64,000 bases of DNA, taken from NCBI GenBank assembly GCA_016808115.1, contig JAEQBH010000891.1:62001-126000 (forward strand). Reading direction: 5' to 3'. This DNA is from Tetrastigma voinierianum. Lineage: Eukaryota; Streptophyta; Magnoliopsida; Vitales; Vitaceae. The notes beneath the pieces were generated by a model. The model was not told the DNA's origin, did no database searches, and saw only the letters and a list, made by a program, of their open reading frames with translations. This document shows positions 34,230 through 45,217 of the stretch, piece by piece (positions within the stretch are counted from its first letter, which is position 1; the number at the start of each line of letters is the position of its first letter). The position numbers and the translations under genes were made by a program.

Positions 34230-37140
34230 TTTTTGATAAGGTTTTGACAAAAATATCATCGTTGTTTATTTATAAAAAAAGTCATTTCTTTTATGAAAAA
34301 TCTTTTAAAAAATACAAAAAATTCAAGAGTCATAATAAATCACCTGATCAAAAACAAAAATTTCATAAAAAACATAAAAAAGAAGTTAGATGTTTTAAGT
34401 GTGGTCGAAAGAGATCATTATAATGAATTGTAAGCAGCAAATGTTTTATCGAGATAACGAAGAAGAATATTGTGAAAATAATCTTGCATCTTCAAAGCTG
34501 ATCATCCCAAACTAAGAGTAATATTTCAAAAAAATAAATTAAGAAAATAGAAAATTGTTTATGTCAAGTAAACATGTTAACAACTGATCAAGAATTATTC
34601 ATAGAAATGATAGACCAAATTGATAATAAAGAAACTAAAGCAAAATATATAAGAAAAATTTTAGAACACCAACATACCAAACCAAAATCTATGAATAATA
34701 TGGCAAACTCTTATAAAATGAAGATATTATTGATATTATAAAACCAAGAACCACCAACAATTCAAGATTTACAAATAAATAAAACAAATAAAAACTCAAA
34801 TTGATGAATTAAAACTTTATAATCAAAATATAGATGCTAGAATAGCAAATCTAGAATATCAAAAAAGATACTTTAACAAATCAAACATTTGAAGAATTAG
34901 AAACCTTTGTTCATAGTATGACAATTTAATACAACAGATAGTATACAAAATAACCTTAAAAATTAACCACGATTTTTCGATCGGCTTTTATAGCTTTGAT
35001 TGACTCAGAGCGGTTAGAATTATACATGAAGGATTAGTCTCTTTGCATATTTTGTAAAAAACTATAAAGACTTCAGCGGTAGTAATGATCATTGTGAAGG
35101 TTAAATATAATCTGCTGGGCATATTTGCAAAAATGGTATTTGTATTAAAACTTCATTTTTACTAGTAAAAAATATGTCATTAAATTGTATTAGGAACTCA
35201 TTTCCTAATACAACTATATCCCTTTAGCATAGATAGTCAAAGTTTAAAAACAAAATATAACAGCTAAGATATTTTATTTGAATTCATAAAAGGGATATAG
35301 TATCTCAAAGGAAATTAATCAAGTTGAGATTTTATAAATTTGCTTGACAAAACGACAACATGTAAATTCCTTAAAAATACAATACAAAAAGACTGAAGAA
35401 AATTTAAAATCTAAAAAAATTCAAGAAAGGATTAAACAAATTCATCAACAAATAGAAAATAATATTTGTTCTTCTATACCAAACGCATTTTGGAATAGAA
35501 AACAACATATGGTTTCATTACCATATAAAAGATTTTAATAGAAAAACAAATTCCACCACAAAGCAAAGGCAAATTCGAGAATAGTCCAAACCGTTAGAAT
35601 ATTGTAAAGAAATCGATGATACATTAAGCAAAAAATTGGTAAGACTAAGTCGTTCTCCTTGGAGTTGTGCGAGAACTTTTTATGTACAAAACGAAGTGAA
35701 AGAAGGCTCGAGATTAGTGATAAATTATAGCGAATAAAGTGCTGCCATTAGTTAGGTACCCGATACACAACAAAAAAAGACTTAATTGAAAGTTTGTAAT
35801 CTTTACCAATTTTGAATTTGATATGAAATTTGGATTTTGGCAAATTACGATTAACCACGAATGAGTCATAACGACATTCTGATTAGTTTGGCCTTCACGA
35901 ATGGAATGTAATGCTTAACTAACTTTAAAAAATCTTTCGTGCGATTTCAAAATATGATGAATGATATTTTCAATAACTATACTAAGTTTTATAGTATACA
36001 TTGATGATGTTTTCGTATTTTTTGAATTACATAGAAGAAGCATTCAAACGTTTAAAATTTCAGAAATTGTAAGAAAATGGATTAGTTATCTCTGCAACGA
36101 AATTAGGTTTATAGGATTTGATATTTATCAAGGTCAAATAAAACCCATACATAGGGCAATTGAATTTGCTAACAAATTCCCTGATTAAATTAAAGACAAA
36201 ACACAGTTGCAAAGATTTTTAGGAAGTTTGAATTATGTAGCTGATTTTTACCAAAATCTTAGGATTTTGATTAAGCCCTTATTCCAAAGGTTAAAGAAAA
36301 ATCCTGCTCTATGGTCAAATGAACATGCGAGTTGTCGAAGCAGGTTAAATCAGGAGTTAAGGAAGCTTCCCGCAACTTAGGAATCCTACACGAAGCTTTC
36401 ACATAATAGAGACAGACGCCTCAAATATAAGATATGGTGGGATATTAAAACAAGATTTTGAAAACAAAATTTCAATTGTTATATTTCACTCTGGTGTTTG
36501 GAGTGGCCCTCAAACAAATTATTCAACGGTTAAAAAAGAAATTTTAGCCATTGTTTTATGTATTTAAAAATTTGAAAGTGATGTTTTTAACAAAAAATTC
36601 TTTGTAAGAGTTGATTGCAAAAGTCTGAAATTTTTGCAGATGTTCCAAAATTTAGTTTCAAAGCGATTTTTGTTAGATAGTAGCAATTTTATTTGTTTTT
36701 ATTTTGAAATTGAATTTATTAAAGGATCTTCAAATGTTTTACGATTTATTTGCTGGGGAATTTTACGGGAAAATGGCAAGCAGGCCTGTCAATAAATGAC
36801 CAAAGAAAGTCGTATGTTATGTCAAGGCGAACTTGAATCATTTTGAAGTATTGGGGGAAAATTCAAAACCCAAAGTGCCGGCTTCCCAAAATCTGTTACA
36901 TCCCAAAGAATAAAAAATTTGTTAATTCAAGTTCTAGAAGCATATCCTTAAATGCAGCAGATTTCTTTGTAAACTTGAAAAATTTTCCAAAAAAAGAAAA
37001 TATTTTATCTCAGATGATATTTAAAAGCGTAGATTACATGAGTTTATCTTTGTGTAGACACGGAATCAATTCAAGTATCGCATGTCAGAAGCCACGAGGG
37101 TCTTGGCGTTGCATCTTCCAAAATCTGAAATTTTAAAAAT
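34230..37140 (+). pseudogene. Degenerate endogenous pararetrovirus (Caulimoviridae-like)
   Basis: A plus-strand relic of an integrated plant pararetrovirus. In order it has a lysine-rich stretch followed by a CCHC-type zinc knuckle start CFKCGRK (34391 on), then sequence weakly resembling the end of the coat region; a protease-like C-terminal part (about 35180-35300); reverse transcriptase (about 35470-36250) with SIPNAFWNRKQH, a RLVINY segment and the catalytic box YIDDV (35994-36010); and RNase H (36400-36660) with ETDAS, NYSTVKKEILAIVLCI and VRVDCKSLKFLQ. No integrase follows, which separates it from gypsy and copia elements and fits Caulimoviridae. Many stops and frameshifts make it non-functional. 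Genus was not determined. No long terminal repeats flank it. Confidence 0.75.
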
Positions 37141-37299
37141 CGTTTATGAAAAGTTGGGTATGGTCGGCTTTTACTCATGGCGTTTTTACCAAATTTGTTT
37201 CCGGCGGCTTTGATTACATAAATTACAAAGATGCATGGTCTTAACCTTTATGTTGAGCTTATTCCCATTCATGGTTTTTCAATTAAGGGAGAATCAAAG

Positions 37300-39825
37300 C
37301 AATTTTTAAGCGGTTCGGGGAATGGTGGTTAACTTTTTAATTTATTCAAAAATATTTTATGTCTTGAAATTAGAAATATTTTGATTATTTAGCAAATTGT
37401 GAAAACTTTTATTTGAGAAAATAGTTATTCATTGTTATTTGTTAATTAAGAATCCGTAGATTTTTATTGGAGACCAAAAAATATTGTATGTTGTTTTATT
37501 TGTAAAAAAGTCATTTCTTTATAGAGAAAAATATGTAAATATTTAAAAGAATAAATGAAATATTTTTTGTCGATAATAAATTAATTTTTTCAAGAAAATA
37601 ATAAGCCGAGGTTAGATTTATAAAGTACACGATTATTACTTAAGCTATGTAAATATTTATTTCTTTTTTTTATCCATGATAATATATTATAATAAAATAA
37701 AATGTAAATAAAAAAAGAAAAAGAAGCTAAAATTTTTAAAAATAAATATTCAAAAGGGGTAGGACATGGAATGATTAGTACAAGTGAAAATGTGGATAGG
37801 CATAGGGATTAGGGTACCACGGAGGGTGGCCCCACTTCAATGTGAATCCCACATGGTGGGCCCCACAACCCCATCCTCTCCCATTTTCCCAACAGCCACT
37901 TAATAATTTGACTATTTTAAATGTTTCATATGATCCTATGGACATCAACAAATTTCACTTAATAACCATATTTTATTTTCACTAATTGGAAATTGTCATC
38001 ATCCTATTTTTTTTTTTTTACCTTTTTTTCTTAAACCATAACAACCAGTCATTAGCTATAGTCATCACATAAAAAAAACATGAATCATACGTATAACCTT
38101 ATGTTAGATAAAAAATATATTTTTATTATTAAATAATTAATTAAATATGTAGTGATAAATGTGGTTGGACCACTACTCCAAGCTCGGGGGACTGCAGTGG
38201 TCCAGTCCCACCAGTAAAGGTAATTATAAATTTATAATAATAATAAAATATATATATTTGGATAAAAGATAAAGAAATAAATAAGAAAAACAAGAGAATA
38301 AAGTTGTAATTAACCACTATTCTTGTACTACTAAAGAAAGGAATGCAGCAAGTTGGGAAGCTTTCTTCATGCATTTCCTTTCATTGACAAGAAAATCTTT
38401 CCTTTTTCTTGACCATAATCTTTTTACCTTACCTTGACCACAAAATTTTTTCATGTAAAAGGTTTTATGGATATTTTATTTTATATGTAAAGGTGCTGCT
38501 TTTTCTTTACCATTCATCACAATTATTAAATTTGTTAAAATTGTCAGCTATCAAAGTCTGATAAAGATTCTTTATTTAATAAATGGGTTTGCAAGTCTTT
38601 GTCACATGTAATTCTAACTTGATTACTTTATCTATAATCATATTAATTAATCATATCAAATTTTGTTGTCATTATGCTTTTATGTATTTATGTAATTATA
38701 TGTTTGGATCAGTCTGTGCATATCTAAACTAATTCTATAAGACATTAGAAAATTTTGTTGTCATTGTCTTGAGAAGTAAATAAATATGGGGAACAAATCA
38801 CTTTGACATAAATAAATTATAAAAAAAAATGATATTAATATAAAATAAAAATATTAAATTATATATGTTAGTTTTATTTTCTTTGATGGGTGTTGATGAT
38901 CGATGAAATACATGTTTGGTTCAATTGATAGGTGATAGTTAATGTTAGTAATGGTTTGGTAAAAAATAGTCATGGCTCAGCTGATAAAAAGTTAATTTAA
39001 CTATATAGACATAGCCCTATAAGTAAATAGATAAACATAAAACAAGTGAACAATTTTTTGATGTAAATAAGGGGATAAGGATAAAAAAATAAATTTAGAT
39101 ATTTTAATAACAGTGTATCAAAATTAACTACAATTTATAGTTTTTTTTTCTTATTAGGAACCGTTTATCTCTAATAAGCCATTATGACTGGTTATGAGTT
39201 TTTATTAAGTAGTTTATAAGAGTTGATTGAGTGTAAATCACTTCATAATTATAATTTCGTTTGTTAGAGATATAAATAAAGTAAATGAGGAGGGGTTAAT
39301 TAGACTTAACTCAAATGATTAAGAGTTCGAATATAAGAAAAAAAAGAGTCAATGATTCGAATCCCAATGAAACAAATTTTTGATATTAAAAAAAGTAAAT
39401 GAAAAAGTGGTCTAGAGTTAGAATTCCAATGAGAATAAATTTACTAAGGAATGGATTAATGATGTATCGTAAAATGAATAAATATATAAAAAAAAAAAGT
39501 AAATGAAGGAGGGCATGTGCTTCCAAGCAGACGTCACGTGGCTTGCAAAAGCAAGAAGATTATGCCCTTTATAAACTAAACTGTCCGTATTTTGTTTCAT
39601 TTACTACATTGGGTTGTCACACGGGTCGGACTATGATTATTTTAGGGAGTGTCTTATTAATTTACCCAGTAAAGTCATACGATATCTACAAGGATCGACC
39701 ATTCAGTGATCGGTCATCATTGTTATTCTTCCTAATTATGACAGGACTATCCTTACTATAATGCTAAAATAGCAGTAGGGTCTAATCATTAATGTTTGGA
39801 AAAATGAGAAATTGGAACTTATGGG
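37300..39825. other. Intergenic AT-rich DNA
   Basis: No gene recognised. At 38166-38204 there is a perfect 9-bp inverted repeat (TGGACCACT / AGTGGTCCA) around a 21-base loop. Open frames at 38141-38374 and 39543-39761 have no recognisable domain. A weak SINE-like sequence lies near 39298-39370. Confidence 0.4.
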
Positions 39826-39829
39826 TAAA

Positions 39830-40330
39830 GGTGGTAATTCGTGTTAATGGATCGTATTCGTATACATTGGTAATATCTGAATCGTATTAATGATAAATGG
39901 CTTCAGGTCGACCATGAATAATAAACGTATTAATATTCGTTAGCGTCAGAAGCGGGTTGTATTATTCGTAGGCGGGTTAATATGAATATGAAACATTTAA
40001 TTTGATTATTTAAAATAATAAGAATTATAGTGTCGTTAAGTATATATTTAACGTAAATAACTATTAAAATTTAATATGTTTATTAATTTTATTATTTAAA
40101 TTAATAGAAATTATAATTAATAATATATTTAACGTAAATAAGCTTATTAAATAGGTTAATTAATTAATACATAACATTAGCGGATCGATTGAATTGGCGA
40201 ATTAGTATTGGCGGTCAGCCTTGAGAATATGGCCAAGACATTAAACGTGTTAAATGGAGTCGACGTGAATATGGCAGAAATACGATTATATTGGCTGGCC
40301 GTATTAAAAACAATGTGAATTAGGTGTAAT
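39830..40330. repeat. Diverged dispersed repeat
   Basis: A stretch with recurring words 'aaacgt(g/a)tta', 'gcgggttaatatg', 'gtgttaatggatcgtattcg' and 'ggcgaattagtattggcgg', unlike the neighbouring AT-rich DNA. It resembles old non-autonomous repeats built of short CG-containing words, but no terminal repeats or target duplication could be identified. Confidence 0.3.
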
Positions 40331-42220
40331 TATAAATTTCTGGCGCCTCGCCCAGGCTTGCAAGAGAGCGTGCCGATGGGTTAAAACGAAAGGTTTATGA
40401 ATGCTCTCGTCTTTGTTGTGCTTTTTACCCACTACTTTTGGTTTTTTTTAGTTCTAACTATCTGGTCAATTTGGTAGCACCCTGACACATTCTTGCAAAC
40501 TCTTTCTCTCAACACTAAATAATAAATACCAAAATGCTCTAATGGCTGTAGCCCCCATATAATAACCATGAGTATCAATAGCTTTTGAATTCACTTTGCA
40601 ACCTTCGAATTAATTTGTTCTCCCTAGAGTTAATTGGCAGAGCTAGGATTTTATAATCGAGGCATTTAAGTAATAGTTTTAACAATTTTAACAGATCATC
40701 CAACAACTTAGTGATGATATGAAATTTTGTATTGATTCGACAATAAAAAAATATTGGGGCATTGTAAATTTGTAATATAATGATCAGACAATTTGTCTTC
40801 AAACTAAAGGTCAATAGTTTGTCAAAAAAATTAAAATTAATTTGATAATATAAAATATTAAAATAATTTTTTAATTATAAATTAAATTTAGGAATTAATA
40901 TTTTTTATAAATCACTTAAAAATAATTTATTTTGAATCTAATATGTTTAACAAAAATAATTGAGTAAAAAAATAAAAAATAATTTTATTTGTTAATAAAT
41001 AAATATAAATATGGTAAAAGATTTCAAATATTTTTTAAAGTTAATTGATATTATCATGTATCATTTTAATTGATATATCTCATTTGAAAATTTTCATTAT
41101 CTAGGTAACATTAATGATAATAAGGGAAATAAATAAAATAATATCTTATTTAATATTATAATATCCAAATAATATGAAATAATAACATATTCAATTTATT
41201 AATTAGATAATTATCCAAATCCATTAACATATTATTCTTTTCTCATCATATATATAAATAATATTCGTATCAATAATTATAAATGTATGAATTAATATAA
41301 TTACGAATAATATTAAATTACATATTTAAATTACTTATTTTTATCATTTTAAAATTTTTTTGAAGTATTTTCATAAATTTTATATGACTTATTTTTATAA
41401 AAATATCCATCAATATTTACCATATTTCCTATATATATATATATATATATATATGTAAATCTAATTACCATGTATCGTGTTTACCCTCCTTTCAGGTTAC
41501 TTTCTGTGTAATTAGTGGTTCAGATTGGCAGACCAGTGTCGTCTGAAGATGGTGTCATGATCATTTAGATATTTAAGTGCTTGTTGCTGATGGGATCCTA
41601 GTAGGTGGTGTAAATATAAGCCAACCGTGAAGTCTATCTTTTGATCAGAAGGGTATTCCTCCTCTCCATGTCAGTCGAAGTCCCAAAGTTCTGACTCGGC
41701 TGCTGAGCAAAAGCCTAGTTAGAGTTAGACGAAAAAACTACATAGCCAAGTGCCAATATGATCCCTTAGAAATTAGAATCAAGCCTCCCTCGGCCTCCGG
41801 GTAGGTTTTACTCCTTTTCTATGTTTAGGGTGGTCCAATATGATACCCCCACTGGCCCTACGTCGCTCCACCATTGCATTGAAATATGTTGGACCTCAAG
41901 TTTTCTTGTACAAATGAGATGTGACAAAGTCAAAGCTATATTAAATTGGTAAATGGACTTTGTCCATTATTCACTTTTAAGTCAGCTTATTAGAGAAGCA
42001 TAATATACATTAAAAGAAATGTCATTACTCAAATATCTTAGTCTTATGAATATATAATTTAGGTATCCTACCACCGCAAAAAAACTGAAAAAAAGAAGAG
42101 GAGCAATAAGATTTGTAGCAAACGAACAAGAAAGATAGTGTACAGATTATGCCCCCCATGCCTTACTTTTGCCTGCAAAGCCCCTTCATCATCAGACCTC
42201 TTCCCATCCTACTGCTGCCT
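40331..42220. other. Intergenic upstream of the CBSX6-like gene
   Basis: 40.8-41.46 kb is extremely AT-rich and includes a TA run at 41431-41454. 41.47-41.93 kb is of normal composition with no recognised coding sequence. The last 200 bp before 42.22 kb form the probable proximal promoter. Confidence 0.4.
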
Positions 42221-42222
42221 CT

Positions 42223-42230
42223 TTATAAAT
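42223..42230 (+). promoter_or_regulatory. TATA box of the CBSX6-like gene
   Basis: TATAAATA lies about 150 bp upstream of the chosen ATG in a locally C/T-rich region, a usual arrangement for a plant pol II promoter with a leader of roughly 110-120 nt. This is inferred from position and motif only. Confidence 0.5.
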
Positions 42231-42287
42231 ACAGCCTTATTACCTGCTCTTCCCCCTTCCCATTCAAAGATCATCTCTACCAAGGCA

Positions 42288-42322
42288 TTACCACCACCAC
42301 CACCGCCGCCGCCGCCACCGCT
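42288..42322 (+). repeat. (ACC/GCC)n trinucleotide microsatellite in the 5' leader
   Basis: 'taccaccaccaccaccgcc' continues into a gccgccgcc run, just upstream of the CBSX6-like ATG. It lies in the predicted untranslated leader and is likely polymorphic in length. It is the source of a spurious proline-rich upstream frame. Confidence 0.85.
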
Positions 42323-42371
42323 ACCCTCCTCCTTCTCCTCTTCCTCCGCCGCCCGAGTTCTTTGTTTTTGC

Positions 42372-43705
42372 ATGGCCTTTAGCTTGTTAGCGCATGAGGT
42401 ATCTGACCTCTGCTTGGGGAAGCCTGCTCTGAGGTCCCTTTCCGTTTCCGCCACCGTCGGCGAGGCCTTGTCGGCGCTGAAGACGTCGGAGGACAGCTTT
42501 ATCAGTGTATGGAGCTGTGATCACTCTGCTAAAAATATAGAGGACGAGTGTCGGTGTGTCGGAAAGATTTGCATGGTTGATGTTGTTTGCTTTCTTTGTA
42601 AAGATGAAAACCTCTTGTCCCCATCTTCTGCATTGAAGTCTCCCGTCTCTGACCTCTTACCTACCACTCAATCCCTGGTCACGCATGTGGAGCCACACTC
42701 CAGGTACGATTCCGCCCCTTCCCCCATCATCATCATCTTCTCTGCTCTGCTGTTAGGTTTCAAATTTGTAATCAAATTAAAAAGATCAAATCGGATCTTG
42801 AAAGAAACGGCCAAAATTCTGTTTCTCTGTTTAAATTGGTTTTTTTTCAGTTTATTGGAAGCAATCGACCTGATTGTGCAAGGTGCGCAGAACTTGGTGG
42901 TGCCGATTCGGAGCAGCATGAGCAACATCTCGAGGAGGAAGCTCCATCAAAAGCCCCAAATCGGTCTAACCACGATGCATAAGGGCTGTGAATACTGCTG
43001 GCTAACTCAAGAAGATGTGGTCAGTTACCTCCCCTGAGCTCAATCGGGCTGTTCTCCCCCGTCGCCGCCCTCCCGATCGGCACCCTCGGGATCATCGACG
43101 CCGACGTATTAGCCATCGATTACCACTCCCCGGCCTCCTCCTCACTCCCGGCGATCCTCCGCTCCCTCAGGGACCAAACCTCCGTCGCCGTCGTCGACGA
43201 GAACGAAGCCCTCATCGGCGAGATATCGCCCTTCACCCTCGCCTGCTGCGACGAAGCCGTGGCGAGCCGCCACTCTGCGCCTCTCGGATTCCTCATGGCC
43301 TACATAGACTGCGGCGGCCCGCCGGAGGAGATAGTCAGGATGGTGAAAACCAGGCTGAAGCAGAGGAACCTGGAGGGAATGTTGGAGGAATTCGCCCTAG
43401 TTTCATCTTCAACTTCATCTCTCTCATTCTCATCCTCCGATGAGGAATCTTCCCCCTCCCCCAAAACAGCATTGTCCCGTCCGGGGAAATTCAGTCGGTC
43501 CAGTAGCTACTCCGCCAGGATGGTGAGAAGGGCGGAGGCCATCGTCTGCCATCCAGGAAGCTCCCTGGTGGCGGTAATGATTCAAGCCATAGCCCATCGA
43601 GTGAATTATGTGTGGGTGATAGAAGATGATTGTTGTTTGGCTGGTATTGTGACATTTTCTTCCATGCTGAAAATTTTCCGGGAACATTTACAGTCAATGG
43701 CATAG
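42372..43705 (+). CDS. CBSX6: CBS domain-containing protein CBSX6-like, two exons, frameshift in exon 2
   Basis: Exon 1 runs 42372-42703 (ATG, MAFSLLAHEVSDLCLGKPAL) and ends CAG|GTACGA. Exon 2 runs 42851-43705 after 'ttttttttcag', in phase. The product, about 394 residues if the frame were continuous, has four CBS repeats: VGEALSALKTSEDSFISVW and KICMVDVVCFL (CBS1), LLEAIDLIVQGAQNLVVPI and YCWLTQEDVVSYL (CBS2), TSVAVVDENEALIGEISPF (CBS3) and VCHPGSSLVAVMIQAIAHRV with LAGIVTFSSMLKIF (CBS4), with a Ser/Asp/Glu-rich linker before the last. CBS pairs bind adenosine ligands; no catalytic domain is present. After VVSYL at 43031 the frame hits TGA at 43035-43037; homologous sequence resumes two frames over as LSSIGLFSPVAALPIG. 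This is either a disabling indel in the C run at 43029-43034 or a sequence error. The segment ASRHSAPLGF (43262-43291) also fits the family poorly. Confidence 0.85.
42704..42850 (+). other. Intron of the CBSX6-like gene
   Basis: A 147-bp GT-AG intron between CAG|GTACGATT and the T-rich 'ggttttttttcag'. Removing it joins HVEPHS to LLEAIDLIVQGAQNLVVPI in frame, which matches the conserved CBS2 start. The intron happens to stay open in the exon frame, so a naive open frame reads through it. Confidence 0.85.
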
Positions 43706-44490
43706 AGTAAAGCTGTGCAGTCATTTTCTTGTGGGGCTTGCTGCTGCTAATTACATGCTGAACTCTTTATCGTAATGGTGTTAATATTGAGACTTTTTTT
43801 GGGCTTAATCATTTCTAGAGATAATGGGGTCTTTGCCTCTATGATCTGATCTGATCTGTAGCAACTTTTGCACTTTTGGTTGAACTTGTCTTCCAATTAT
43901 GTTTATGCTTATTAATTATTATAATAAGAACCCACCTGATTTTGTCTCCGAGGGGTGCTTGACTTTTGGGCTTTGATTGAATTAAGATAAATAATGTTAT
44001 GTGCTTCAAAGATTGAGGTTTTTTTTTTTTTTTTTTTATCGTGGCCAGCCTCAGCCGGGCATACAAGGTAATAACGATTCAAAGTCTTGTAGAAGTCATC
44101 TTATTGCAGCTAATGTAAATATAATGATTAAGGGTTTTAAAGAAAAAAGAAAAACGCGTTTAACAATTAAAAAATTCCCTTACTTTAACCTAATTCACTA
44201 ATGTTATTGACCGGACTGCCTTGTAACAAATATTTCAATAGTACGAAACACTACTTGCTACCACTAAAGTGCATTTTCGGCTACATAATCAATGATTAAT
44301 TTTCTTAAATATATTTGAAATCATAGACTAAGCTAAAGATATTTTAAATTGTCATGTTAGCACCCTTTATATAAAATATTGAAAACATTTTTTTATTTTT
44401 TATTATTATAGTTTTTCACATCAATACATCTACTCTTTCTAGGCAGCAAAGCTTGAAAACCTCTTTAGAACCTTCGATGAACCCATTATC
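43706..44490. other. 3' flank of the CBSX6-like gene
   Basis: Probable 3' untranslated region followed by intergenic DNA. AATAAT-type possible polyadenylation words occur near 43990. A 20-bp poly-T run lies at about 44018-44038. No gene recognised. Confidence 0.4.
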
Positions 44491-44497
44491 CCTTTTA

Positions 44498-45106
44498 GAC
44501 CATCTCCATCCCATAACACCGAAATGGTGTAAACACCATATTTTACACCATTTTCTCTTCAACCCTTTATACCATTTTTAACACCAAAAAAGAATATTCC
44601 TTTTATATTCCTTTTTTATCTCATTTTTATATTATGTTAGTGTAAGTGTATTTGGCATTATGTTTGCCTAAATATTATTGAGCTTAATATTCATGTTTAA
44701 TTTCAATATTGTATGATTTTAATCAATATTATTAAGTATTTTAATATTAATATTTTTGTTATAATTAAGATTTTGTATAATTTACATTATTTTTGTTCAT
44801 ATATAATTTACCATAAATATTAATGTGAGATAAAAGTAAGATTTTTAATTTCTTTGGCACAAATAAAATAACTTTATTATTCAAAAAATATTATGGGCAT
44901 AAATTATAAAAGTTATATTATTTGGGTTTTTTATAAATTTAAAAATTAAGATGACTAAAAAAGAATGGTGAATGAAACGGTCTGACACAAATTTGGTGAT
45001 GCACTGTTCATTTGCACCAAATTTTAGTGAAATGGCGTGGGTTGGAGCTAAATTTTTCACCGATTTGATGAAATGGCATGGGAAATGGTGTGGGTTGGAG
45101 ATGGTC
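44498..45106. mobile_element. Tourist-like (PIF/Harbinger) MITE, 609 bp
   Basis: The ends are inverted: GACCATCTCCATCCC at 44498 and GGGTTGGAGATGGTC ending at 45106, with the outer ten bases perfect. The element is flanked on both sides by TTA (44495-44497 and 45107-45109), the three-base target duplication typical of PIF/Harbinger elements. A 'ggtgtaaacaccat' / 'atggtgtgggttgg' subterminal region gives further inverted similarity. The interior is AT-rich and non-coding. It has inserted between the CBSX6-like gene and the Tat element. Confidence 0.85.
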
Positions 45107-45217
45107 TTAGGAAAAACCTTACTTGTTCACTCGTTCCTTGCCGCACATTGCACCCTTACACCATTGTGCACCTGGAAGGACCTTGATCATCGAAATTTTT
45201 TAGTATAAGTAACACAA

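Noticed and set aside
42138..42371. N-terminal extension of the CBSX6-like frame with a poly-proline run
   Set aside because: It comes from the ACC/GCC microsatellite and lies around the TATA box; the ATG at 42372 matches the conserved protein start.
42704..42850. Read-through of the CBSX6-like intron as coding sequence
   Set aside because: It has good GT and T-rich AG borders and its removal joins two conserved segments in phase; the translated intron has no similarity to the family.
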